Positions 22,669-33,151 of a stretch of 64,000 nt of DNA are shown here, piece by piece; positions within the stretch are counted from its first letter, which is position 1, and each line of letters opens with the position of its first letter. Source of the stretch: Rhizomys pruinosus (Eukaryota; Chordata; Mammalia; Rodentia; Spalacidae); contig VZQC01013302.1 of assembly GCA_009823505.1 (NCBI GenBank), positions 5,885,700 through 5,949,699 of the forward strand, written 5' to 3'. The position numbers and the translations under genes were made by a program. The notes under the pieces are model-generated. The model was not told the DNA's origin and ran no database searches. It saw nothing but the letters and a program-made list of their open reading frames with translations.

Positions 22669-23108
22669 ATTGTTCTTTTGTTGTGCTCTTGGCATGTGGT
22701 TTGCCTTTTGCCTGTATTCTGATGTGAATCTTGAAAGCCTCTTCACCTTGTTGAAGGATTGCTTTCCTTGATTCCTTCAGGTGCCTTCGTTGTATTCTCC
22801 TTATGTATGGAATGTTGGCCTGTCTAAGTTTCAGGCCTTCAATTTTGGTTATATACTGGAAGGTACAGTTCACTCTTCCCATTCCGTTCCTCAAGAACTG
22901 TGTGGGTAACAACCCAGATAACACTTTCTGAGAACTGTATTCCCTCTGCTGCCAGCCACCCTTTGGCACCAGCTGTCCGCACCCTGTGAGTTCAAACCTC
23001 AGCTCCCCAGCTGCTAGAAACCTCTGGGCCAAAACACAGGTCTGCAGGGCCATGGCTGCTCAGGCACCAGCTGCCATTTCCCTGTAAGTTCAAACCTCAG
23101 CTCCCATT
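22669..23108 (-). promoter_or_regulatory. L1 5' UTR with partial 98-bp tandem units
   Basis: Upstream of ORF1. The 43-nt box containing 'aagttcaaacctcagctccc' (or its gag variant) occurs at about 22965-23007 and again at 23063-23106, a period of 98. Between the boxes are 55 nt of different sequence. In mouse L1, tandem monomers in the 5' UTR form the promoter; this looks like a short counterpart, cut off at 23108. Promoter function here is inference. Confidence 0.7.
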
Positions 23109-23602
23109 ATATGTGTTTTAACCAGGTACAAAGCAGCCCTCTTTTGATTTTACTTCATCCTAACTTTTCTTGACATTATAATTGAATTCAATTAATTTTT
23201 TAATGAATTAGACAGGAGTTAAATAGAAAGGAAATTTATTACAAGGAGACTTTTCAGAGTGATTCTCTTAATTACTGAAATTACTAATATACAACCACAA
23301 GTTTAAGAGAAAACTAATGTGAACACAAAACTGAATTGTAGAAAAGCATATAGCTTGATCCTAATATTATTGAGAAATAACTATGGAAAAGTTGATTATT
23401 CATGTTAAGCTATGCATCCCTAGGTCTGGAAAAAGAGGTAAATTCCTCATTTCTTATACAAAAGATAGGATAAATTGCTGACACGATAATATAATTCTAT
23501 ACATACTTAGCCCTGAGATATTTGGATAATGGATGTACCAAATTTCACAGAATCTGAATAATTCACTGATTTCATTTTTAAACATCTTTTAAAATTTTTA
23601 AT

Positions 23603-23604
<2 letters not shown>
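23109..23604. other. Repeat-poor AT-rich DNA
   Basis: Nothing recognised between the L1 5' end and the GA microsatellite. Confidence 0.55.

Positions 23605-23647
<43 letters not shown>
23605..23647. repeat. (GA)n microsatellite
   Basis: About 21 GA units, directly left of an old B3-type SINE; probably grown from its tail. Confidence 0.97.
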
Positions 23648-23650
<3 letters not shown>

Positions 23651-23654
23651 AGAG

Positions 23655-23815
23655 AGGAGTACTCATGCCACACCATGTACGGAGGTCAGAAGATAACTTT
23701 CTGGAGTTGTTTCTCTCCTTTCACCTTGATGTTGCTTCTAGGAATTGAACTCAGGTCATAAGGCTTGAACAGTAAATGGCTTTACTGGCTTAGCTATCTT
23801 GCACACACAATATGG
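23655..23815 (-). mobile_element. Old B3/B2-type SINE
   Basis: Minus-strand blocks: 'ggaggtcagaagataac', 'tctaggaattgaactcagg' and 'actggcttagctatct'. Strongly diverged. Confidence 0.7.
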
Positions 23816-24591
23816 TGAGATTTTAGGTAGTTCTAGAGTTCTGAAATCTTTTTTCTAGCTTGTCCACTTATAAGAAAGTATATAAAATTAATTTCCATAA
23901 ATCTCTAAATATATGGCCAATTAAATGATAAGAAAACAAACAACTTGCAATCACTCAATCCACAATTCTCACCTGAAATAACAATGGACTGTCTCTCTAT
24001 ATAGCTTGTTGTCCAAAAGCATGAGTTATCAGATGCAGAGCAGTATTTTGATATTTATAATTTTGTAAGCATTAATTCCACTATAAATTTGGAAATTTCT
24101 CTTTACAGATGTTAACAGTATATGTATCTTTTTTCCCTCTGTTCTGCATAGCGATAATGGTTGTGAGAATAGTTCTTCAATTAACTCAGTTGTGAGATCA
24201 TTCTCATTAACAATGCCACTAATTTTGATGGCATGCATTATATGCATATAATTTAAACTTTTTCCCAGTTCTTGGTACTATAAAAAGCTTGATTAGGCAA
24301 TTCTCTCTTTTCATTATGTGAACTAATAAGACATCAGTTGAAAGAACAGGGAAAGCCAGTAGAAAGCATGAATGAATATTCATATAGAAAAACCTCTCTG
24401 AATGGAAGATGCCTATTAGTACCCAAAATGAACAGGAGAGTTGCCAAAATGTTTTAACACCTCAGAGTATTAGCAAAAGCATTGCAGGATACAGTTTGAG
24501 TTACACTCACTGGCTTTGAAGAACAGTTCAGCATTTCATAAAAGAATTTAGAAAGCCTTTAAGAAATGAAGTCAACACAATACAGTTTCTT
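23816..24591. other. Repeat-poor AT-rich DNA
   Basis: Nothing recognised. A 72-codon minus-strand frame at 24029-24247 is without recognisable domain. Confidence 0.55.
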
Positions 24592-25509
24592 TTTTTTGTT
24601 TATTGATGCTTTGTGTATTTTGTACATCATGTTCCAATTCAGTTCAGGCATATATCCCCTGCCCTTCCCCCCACCCTACCCATACCCATCCCAGATCATG
24701 CATTCTGCCGTAACTTTTCTGAATCTTTCTCTGTTTTTTTGTTTTGTTTTGTTTTCATTTTTTAACAATAAGTGATAACCTGTGAATACAAGCATCCTTC
24801 ATGTAAAGCTAATTTGCGAGCAGTTGTGCCCAAACCCACACAGCTCATGGGTCATACCATCCATCAGGGGGCGGGGGGGCTTGTATGTTCAATCAAGTTG
24901 ATCAAATAAGTGTTCAGTCTATATTGTTGTAGTTTCACCATTCACCAAAATCGCAGCCCTTACATTCTACCGTGCCCCCTCTTCCGCAGATTGTTCCCTA
25001 GGCTTAGAAAAGGGGCACAGGTGGATGGGAAGCAAAACAGTCTACTTTCTCTGGAGCTGTTGTCTTGGTCTCTAGTCAATTCTGGCTGTTTTCTTTCATG
25101 GGCTGACAGCTTGTCCAGGCATAACCTTTCGATCCTACTAATGAAGCACATGCAATTAGATATATAGGTATTTAAACAGTATAATATATAGCCTTTCGAT
25201 CCTACTAATGAAGCACACGCAATTAGATATATAGGTATTTAAACAGTACTAATTGTTATGGTAGGTTACTTTGGTATAGACACAGATGTTTGGATGGTAT
25301 GTTAATCCATGAATTACATTTTCTTCTGTTAAGTATGACAGGGTCTTTGTGTGGTTTATAACATCTCCTAACCATTGGAGGACGTAAGCTTGGGGCATCA
25401 GCTGTGGGTTATTCCTCCAAGGAGACAGCTAATAGCCAATTAGATTTGGGATATACAGACATATGGCTGCAACTGCTGCACAGTATTTCAAGGCAGATGA
25501 GGTGTAGGT
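24592..25509 (-). mobile_element. Element K copy d with L1-like tail
   Basis: Minus strand: body 25509-24733, A-rich junction, L1-like end 24732-24592. Contains an internal 67-bp tandem duplication at 25125-25258. The 63-codon frame is open at 25151-24960 and here starts ATG (MCFISRIERL). The body stops matching copy c near 25509, where the plus-strand L1 begins. Confidence 0.8.
25125..25258. repeat. 67-bp tandem duplication in element K copy d
   Basis: Units 25125-25191 and 25192-25258, both starting 'cctttcgatcctactaatg'. Copies a and c have one unit only. Confidence 0.93.
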
Positions 25510-25891
25510 CGTCCAGGGGCTACTGGAAAACTGGCCACCCAACCCTCCTGAGCTATAGTGAGCGTATCCCATTGAGAACAGCTGTAGTCAACACATCAGC
25601 ACAAAGCAGGTGCATGCTCAACAGGGAACCGCCCTGACTATTACCTCAGAACTTCTGGACAACATCTAGTCAAGAAAGGGAAGAAATAGTTGAACCTCAC
25701 AATATATAACCAAAAGTGAAAACTGGAAACTTAACAGAACCAGCCCTCCATAAACCAAGTAGAAGACAATGAACATATCTGTAAGAAACAAGCAAATTAA
25801 GCTTTCAATGCAGCAAAAAAACAGTTGATATTTGCACCAGAATACAAACATTAAAACAAACCCACATGCCCAAAACACAAAGAAAAACAAT

Positions 25892-27020
25892 ATGGGAAAA
25901 GCCTGTAATAAATCTCCACCAGACGCTACCAGTCCTATAGAAGATCCCTACAATGAGATCCCCCTGGAAGGAAATGAGGACACAGATCTTAGAAGAACAA
26001 TCATAGACATAATCAAAGAAATCAAAGAATATAAAGAACAAATAAGAGAACTAAAGGGAGAGAATGAAGAACTCAGGAAGAAACTGGAGGGAAACAATGG
26101 CAAACTCCAGAAGGAACTTGAGGGAGAGAATGACAAACTCTGGAAGGTAAAAGAGGGAAAGAATGACAGAATGACAAACTCCAGAAATAAATAGAAACAC
26201 TGAAAGATTCCATGCTGAAATTAAAAGGGAAAGAGACCAGCAAAACAAGAAGCTACAAGAAGAGATTGACAAAATCCAAAAAGAAGTGGAAATACTAAAG
26301 AAATCAAAGGGTGAAAAGAGAAAGGAAATTGAACAGTCATCCAATTAATAGGAAAGTGTGGGAGAAAACCTCAAAAGCAGATTGGATGAAGTACAAAATA
26401 GAATCGTATACCTGGAAGGTAGCAAGGAAAAACTAGAAAGCTCGAAATAAAAGATTATGAAAAACNACAATCAGGAAATTTGAGACACTATGAAAAGACC
26501 AAACCTCCGCATCATAGGGAGAGAGGAAGGAGAAGAATCCCAAGAGAATGGTATTAATTATGTCTTCAACACAATAAAAAAAGAAATTTTCTCTAAACTG
26601 AAAAGCAACAAACCCAAACAAATACAAGAAGAACATAGAACTCCAAGTAGACAAAGTCTGCAAAGAAATTCCCCATGCAATATCATAGTTAAAACACTAG
26701 ACACCCAAAACAAAGACAAGATACTGAAAGCCACAAGAGAAAAACAGCAAGTTACATATAAAAGAACATCAATAAGAATTATAGCTGATCTCTCATTGCA
26801 AAATATCAAAGCCAGAAGAACATGAGCTAATGTATTCCCAGTACTAAATGACTATACATGTCTACCCAGATTACTATACCCAGCAAAATATCAATTATAC
26901 TTGAAGGAGAAAGAAAAATCTCTCATGACATAAACAAGATGAAAGAATATATGTCCAAGAAACCAACCGTCCAGAAAATACTCGAGTCAATTTAAAGGAG
27001 AAAGTAAAGGAGGACCTATC
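25892..27020 (+). pseudogene. L1 ORF1 (RNA-binding protein), broken
   Basis: MGKACNKSPP start at 25892. The coiled coil has 11-residue units (GENEELRKKLE, GNNGKLQKELE) up to a stop at about 26192. The middle domain is at 26490-26825 in another frame (RPNLRIIGREEGEE, KILKATREKQQVTYK). An N base sits at 26466. The C-terminal part is degraded after 26825. Confidence 0.85.
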
Positions 27021-27957
27021 TCCAAGCAGCTAGAGAGAGAAATTAATAAAAGTATAACTGTGAACATACATACCTAGACCGAGAATGCAAAAAGAAAATA
27101 AGGTGAAAGGAAGAAACACACATCTCTCAATGAAAACCTTAAATATTAATGGTCTAAACTCCCCAAACAAAAAACATAAATAGGGAGAATGGATTAGGAA
27201 CAGAAATGACAAAGAGGGCCATTACATCTTTATAAAATGAGCAATTAATCATGAAGACTTCACAATCATAAATATATATGCATCAAACTCTGGTGCACAG
27301 TACTTTGTAAATACAATCCTGCAAAATCTTAAGGCACAGATTAATTCCAGCACACTAATAGGGGGGAGTTCAATACCCCACTGAGCCCATTAGATCAATC
27401 AAGTGGACAAAGAATAAACAGAGAGACATCTGAACTGAACAATATGTTACTCCAAATGGACCTCACATACCTCTACTGAATATTCCACCCAAACACCAGT
27501 AAATATACTTTCTACTCAGCACCCCATTGGACATTCTCCAAAATTGACCACGTACTGGGACAAAGAAAAATCCTCAACAGTACAAAAGTCTTGAAAACCT
27601 TCATGCATTCTGTCAGACCACAGTGCAATCAAGCTCAATATCAACAACAGGATAAACCCTACTATCTACAAGAGCGCATGGAGACTAAACAACACACTCC
27701 TGAATAATGAATGGGTCAAGGAACAAATAAAGAAAGAAATAAAAGCATTCCTGGAACTAAATGAAAATGACAACACAACACAACAAAACCTATGGGATAC
27801 TGTAAAATCAGTTCTAAGAGGGAAGTTTATAGCCCTGGGTGCCTACATTAAAAAAAGAAAGGGCACAAACATCTAACACTGCAGCTAGAACACTTGAGAA
27901 ACAAGAAATGAACCCTAAACCCAACAGACAGGAAGGATAAACAAGATAGACAGACCT

Positions 27958-28074
27958 CTAGCACAGTTAACCAAAAGAAAAAAAAAAAAAAAAGAAGAAA
28001 CTCCAAACAAATAGANCTAGCACAGTTAACCAAAAGAAAAAAAAAAAAAAAAGAGAAACTCCAAACAAATAGAA
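27958..28074. repeat. 59-bp direct duplication around an N
   Basis: Units start at 27958 and 28017 ('ctagcacagttaaccaaaag'); the N is the last base between them. Intact L1 ORF2 has this text once. The two units differ by a few bases only. Confidence 0.9.
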
Positions 28075-28523
28075 TTTGTGATGAAAAGGGATACATCACA
28101 AGGGACAACACAAAGATCCAGACAATCATACAGGAATACTTCAAAAACCTATACTCTACTAAATTTGAAAACCTAAACGAAGTGGATGAGTATCTGAAAT
28201 CCTGGAATTCACCAAAGCTTAACCAAGAAGATATTGACAACTTAAACAGAGCCATAATATTTGAGGGAATTGAAAATGTAATAAAAAACTTCCCAGCCAA
28301 AAAAGCCCAGGCCCAGATGGTTTCATGGCAGAATTCTATAAAATATTTATGGAGGACTTACAACCATTTCTACTCAAACTGTACAGTAGGATACAAACAA
28401 AGGAAAATATCCCACATTCCTTCTATGAATCCAGCATTGCCCTACTACCCAAACCAGGCAAAGATACAATCAAACAACAGAAATATAGGCCCATCTCATT
28501 AGTAAACATAGATACGAAAATAC

Positions 28524-28650
28524 CACAGAGGAGCCTTCAAATATTTCCTTAAGGAAAACATGAAATGTTTTAGAATAAAGAAAAGAAAATCCTCTAAGTC
28601 AGGTGATAAGTGTATGTATGTACGTATATATTCATGTATGCATGTGTTTA

Positions 28651-28696
<46 letters not shown>

Positions 28697-28888
28697 ATAC
28701 AAAGTTGGCAAGAACAACAACAAAAGAATTGGAAAGAAATAAACCTCTGGAAAGACTCAGTATAAGATGTAAGACATGTATACCAGAGTGGAGGTACTCA
28801 GGTGGGGTAGGTGGCATGGAAAGGTAAGTGACTCTAAATTCAACTGAAAAATGATGTATGGAAAAATGTTTAATTAAAAAAAATACTC
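28524..28888 (+). mobile_element. L1 3' UTR fragment inserted in L1 ORF2
   Basis: 3' UTR text with 'ggaaagactcagtataag', G-rich patch, 'tgaaaaatgatgtatgg' and an A run; ORF2 resumes at about 28881 ('ctcaacaacttacttgc'). The flanking duplication is short ('aaaatac'). Contains an AT microsatellite. Confidence 0.8.
28652..28693. repeat. (AT)n microsatellite
   Basis: About 20 AT units inside the inserted L1 3' UTR. Confidence 0.95.
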
Positions 28889-30239
28889 AACAACTTACTT
28901 GCAATCCACATACTGACCCACATAAAAAATCATCCATCATGCCCAAGTTGGATTGATACCAGAGATGCAGGGATGGTTCAACATATGTAAATCAATAAAT
29001 ATCATAAAACACATAAATGGACTGAAAGAAAAAAAAGCACATGATCATCTCAGTTGATGCAGAAAAAGCTTTGGACAAAATCCACCATCCCTTCATGTTT
29101 GAAGTTCTAGAGGGTATTGGACTAGAGGGAACATTCTTCAACATAATCAAAGCCATATACAACAAGCCATAGCCAACACCATCCTAAATGGAGAGAAGAT
29201 AGAAGCATTCCCCTTAAAGGCAGAACCTGGCAAGGCTGCCTGCATCACCACTCCTCTTCAATATAGTGCTTGAAATGCTTGCTAGGGCATTAAGGGAAGA
29301 AAAGGAAACTAAAGGAGTACTAATTGGAAAAGAGGAAGTCAATCTATACTTTTTTTGCAGAAAATATGATAGTTTACTTAAGGGATGCTAAAAACTCCAC
29401 CAGAAAACTCCTAGAAATGATAAAGACTTTCGGTAAAGTGGCAGGATACAAAATTAACCTAGAAAAACCAGTAGCTTTTCTTTACGCCAACAACAAGCAA
29501 CACAAGAAGGAATATAAAGAGACTTTCTCACTCATGATAGCTTCCAAAACAATAAAATACCTGGGAACAAACAAAGACACCAAAGATCTCTACAACAAAA
29601 ATTTTAAACCCCTGAAGAAGCAGATTGAAGAGGACATCAGAAGATGGAAAGACTTCCCATGCTCATGGATCAGAAAAATTAATATAGTAGAAATGTCCAT
29701 TCTACCCAAACTAAAACACACAGTCAATGCAATCCCAAATAAAATCCCCAAGAATTTCTTCACAGACTTGGAAAAAAAATCCATAAATTAATATGGAAAA
29801 AGAAAAGACCCTGAATAGCCAAAGCAACTCTGAGCAAAAAGACCAATGGGAGGGGGGAGGGGGGTACCACTCTGCCAGACTTCAAAGTACATTACAGGGC
29901 TATTTTTACAAAAACAGGCTGGTACTGGCACAAAAGCAGACCTACTGACCAATGGAACAAAACTTAAGATCCAAACTTGAGCTCATACGATTTCATCCAC
30001 CTCATATTTGACAAAGGGGCCAAGAAGACACAATGGAAGAGAGACAGCATGTTCAGCAACTGGTGTTGGCAAAACTGGGTCACCACTTGTAGAAGAATAA
30101 AATTAAACCCTTACCTCTCATCCTGTACAAATATCAAATCCAAATGGATTGAAGACTTCAATATGAAACCCAAAACTCTGAAGGTGGTAGAAGAAAACAT
30201 TGGCAGCAACCTAAAAGACATAGGGGTAGGAAAAGACTT

Positions 30240-30444
30240 TTTTTTAAAGTATGAATGTACTGTCTGCATGCAGGTTTGTGCATCCGTGTCGTGCAATGCC
30301 GTGGAGGTCAGAAGCGGGTGTCGTATTCCCCTGGAACTGGAGTTACAGACGGTTCTCAGCCCCCATATGGGTGCTTGGGATCGAACCCGGGTCCTCTGCA
30401 AGAGCAGTTGTCACCCTTAACCACTAGGCCATCTCTCCAGCCCT
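30240..30444 (-). mobile_element. B3 SINE in L1 ORF2, type without duplication
   Basis: Flanked by 'ggaaaagactt' (30229-30239) and 'ggaaaagagtt' (30445-30455). Complete minus-strand copy with the head 'ctaggccatctctccagccc'. Lacks the 17-bp duplication but is otherwise close to the young copies. Confidence 0.93.
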
Positions 30445-30579
30445 GGAAAAGAGTTTCTAAATCACACAGCAGCTGTACCAGGAATAAGGTTCACAATGGA
30501 CAAGTTGGCCCTCATTAAGCTCAAAATCTTCTGTACAGTGAAAGAAACAATCAGGGAGGTGAATAGAAAACACGCAGAG

Positions 30580-30820
30580 GGACTGGAGAGATAGCCTAGT
30601 GGTTAAGAGCACCGACGCTCTTGCAGAGGACCTGGGTTCGATCCCCAGCACCCACATGGCGGCTAAGAACCGTCTGTAACTCCAATTCCAGGAGAACTCC
30701 AGTTCTAGGGGAATCTGAGACCCTCTTCTGGCCTCCGCGGCGTTGCACGACACGGGTGCACAGACCTGCATGCAGACAGTACATTCATACACATACAAAG
30801 ATAAATAATAATAAAAAAAA
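30580..30820 (+). mobile_element. Young full-length B3 SINE in L1 ORF2
   Basis: Perfect 15-bp duplication 'agaaaacacgcagag' at 30565-30579 and 30821-30835. The head has an A box TAGCCTAGTGG (30592-30602) and a B box GGTTCGATCCC (30635-30645), both matching the RNA polymerase III consensus. Carries the 17-bp internal duplication. A-rich tail to 30820. Confidence 0.97.
30592..30645 (+). promoter_or_regulatory. RNA polymerase III A and B boxes
   Basis: TAGCCTAGTGG fits TRGCNNAGTGG and GGTTCGATCCC fits GGTTCGANNCC, with tRNA-like spacing. Internal promoter of the B3 copy; activity is inference. Confidence 0.85.
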
Positions 30821-32085
30821 AGAAAACACGCAGAGTGGGAGGAAACATGCACTGCTGTACATCTGAAAGAGCATTAACTTCCAAGATAAATGAATTACTC
30901 AAAATCAAAGGAGAAAACAAATGACCCACTCAAGAGATGGAGTAAAAAGCTGAACAGAGACTTTACAAGTGAGGAAGTAAAAATGGCTGAGAAACATATT
31001 AAAAAGTGTTCAACATCGTTAATAATTAAGAAAATGCAAATTAAAACCACCTTAAGATATCATCTCACTCCAATAAGACTGGCTAGGATCAAGAAAACAA
31101 ATGACAACAAATACTGGGGAGGTTTTGGGAAAAGGGGAACACTCATCCCCTTTTGGTGGGAATGTAAACTCATACAACCACTATGGAAAGACTCAAAATG
31201 AGCCTACCACCTGAACCAGTCATACCACTCCTGGGTATATACCCACAAGACTCATCTTACTGCAGCGATACATGCACAGACAGGTTTATTGCAGCTGTCT
31301 TCACAATACCAAAGTGTTGGAACCAACCCAAGCACCCCTCAACCAAAGAGAGGATAGAGAAAATATGGTACACCTACAAAATAGAGTTCTATGCAGCAGT
31401 AAAGAAAATTGACATTATGGCTTTTCAGGTAAATTGATGAAACTAGAAGATATTATGCTAAGTGAGGTAACACAGTCTCAGAAAAAAAAATTGAAAAATG
31501 ATATCCCTCATTTGTGGTTGTCAGCATCAAGTAAAGCAAATTGAGTAACATTAAAATGTTTTATTTCTCTTTGTCTAAAAGCAACTGTGCTCTTAGAATG
31601 TGAATTCCTTAATGGGCTCTAGAATTAAACTACTACTTATTTTCAGACTTTATAATTTTGGGTAGAAGGTATGTTTGCATATTTTAGAACAACGTAAAAT
31701 TAAAATGGAAAAATGTGAATCCCAAAAGATGATTTGGAAATAACATAGAGTTTATTTTCAGACAACATGATTTTAATACATCTCTGGCATATATAAATAT
31801 ATACGTTGAATCAATAGGGATTGAGGGGAACAACAACAATAAAAGAACTGGGACATGGAACTGACTGAAGCACTGAAGCAATAGAGTTCTCCCCCCACTC
31901 CCAGCAAAAAAAAAAAAATCTACTTTGAAAAACTTTGAAAAGTCTCAGTAGGGGAAACAGGACATATATGGCAGACTGCAAGAACTTGGGAGGGGTGGGG
32001 GGCATGGAGGGGGAAGTGAGTCTGGATTGAACTGGGAAGTGATGTATGAAATGCACAAAACATCAATAAAAGATTAAAGAATCTT

Positions 32086-33151
32086 AAAATGTTACAAGAT
32101 AAGGAGACTGAACTGAATGAGGAGGAAAGAGGCAACAAAAGACTAAAGTAATCCACTTTACAGTTTTGTTATATCTCGATATCATTACAAACAGTATAGC
32201 TATTAGAATGATGTCATTTCAGTCCACAAAATTTGAATGAATTTAAGATTGATGACCTTGAAAGCCAAAATTACCCTTCCAGTCGATATCAAATACAGAC
32301 CATTGCTTCCTTTGTAGGAGTAGCCAAGAAAATTGCAGCTCACTGGATAAAAGAGTGAACTGTTAAGCAGTATGAGAATTTTATGAATTGTTGCTGTTCT
32401 ATGAATCAAGTTAGAACAGTTTTATCATTTAGTGTATAAAATATATTTTATACTTCAAAGATGAAAAAAGCAATCGACACAACTGTCAGTATAATCCATA
32501 AGAAAGAATGAGGAAATCTCATTTGGAATCCTCCAAATACCTAGAATGACATATCTGAAAATGAGAAAACTCACCTTCCTATCTCCTTGAAAATCTCTGG
32601 AGCATTTGTGAGATTTGTAGTTATTTTATTCTCTTTTCACTTATTGTAAACACAGGAGGTAACTTTCCATAATATGTATTATTATAACAGAAGAAATAAA
32701 AACCCACAGTAGATCCTAGTTTTATGGTTGTGAATATATTTTTAGTTCAAGAAGTAATTTCTTTTTCTAATTATAACAATCAGGTCCATAAATTGACAGT
32801 ATTTATTTTCTTTATTAGCTATACTCGGGCTTTTCAAATGAATTAAAAATTAAGCATCCCCCTTTGTTGAATATGTTCTGTGAACTGTGTATTATATTCT
32901 GGTGCAATTTCTCCTACTGTGTTGAAAGACAAAATTACATTTGATATATTAATCTTCTTCTAGATAACATGGATCAAGGTTGTATAGATATATAAAAATC
33001 AAATAGCTTTGGGGGTAAACATATTTTGATGATTTTATTTTCTTCATTAAAGGACTCGTCTACAATTATACCAAAATGATTTAATTTTCCTACTGCGATT
33101 TGAAGATCTGATTATTGCACAGCCATTAATGCTCACAATTTTGATCCTCAC
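32086..33151. other. Repeat-poor AT-rich DNA
   Basis: No gene or repeat recognised between two L1 stretches. Confidence 0.55.

Larger units (their letters stand above)
13441..23108 (-). mobile_element. Near full-length L1 with four nested insertions
   Basis: Minus strand, reading from right to left: 5' UTR (23108-22669), ORF1 (22668 to about 19560), ORF2 (about 19485 to 14022), 3' UTR (14021-13441). The L1 text is continuous across four interruptions: 19929-21866 in ORF1, 17540-17769 and 15028-16459 in ORF2, and 13670-13920 in the 3' UTR. Without them about 5.8 kb of L1 remains. Both frames are broken; dead element. Confidence 0.85.
27130..31492 (+). pseudogene. L1 ORF2 (endonuclease/reverse transcriptase), dead
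   Basis: Starts at 27130 (MKTLNINGLNSP). The endonuclease block near 27362-27406 reads GEFNTPLSPLDQSS, with the catalytic Asp of GDFN changed to Glu. The reverse transcriptase spans about 28900-29800; its FADD catalytic motif reads FAEN at about 29349, removing both aspartates. The C-terminal end is at 30890-31492. Also broken by frameshifts, three insertions and a 59-bp duplication with an N at 28016. Confidence 0.88.
25510..32085 (+). mobile_element. Near full-length L1 with three nested insertions
   Basis: 5' UTR 25510-25891, ORF1 25892 to about 27020, ORF2 27130 to about 31492, 3' UTR to about 32085 ending 'gcacaaaacatcaataaaag'. Interrupted by an L1 3' end (28524-28888) and two B3s (30240-30444, 30580-30820). 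About 5.7 kb of L1 after removing these. It starts abutting element K copy d, so the true 5' end is uncertain. Frames are broken. Confidence 0.85.

Noticed and set aside
24570..25595. 'agtcaacaca' at 24570-24579 and 25586-25595 as target duplication of element K copy d
   Set aside because: Ten non-tail bases separate the left copy from the T-rich tail, and the right copy lies about 76 bp beyond where homology to copy c ends, so the fit is poor.
27848..28300. 150-codon minus-strand open frame
   Set aside because: Antisense of plus-strand L1 ORF2, crossing an N and an A-rich duplication.
30457..30852. 131-codon minus-strand open frame
   Set aside because: Antisense of the B3 at 30580-30820 with L1 flanks; B3 copies repeatedly give such frames (for example 30255-30518, 48165-48419, 51469-51720).
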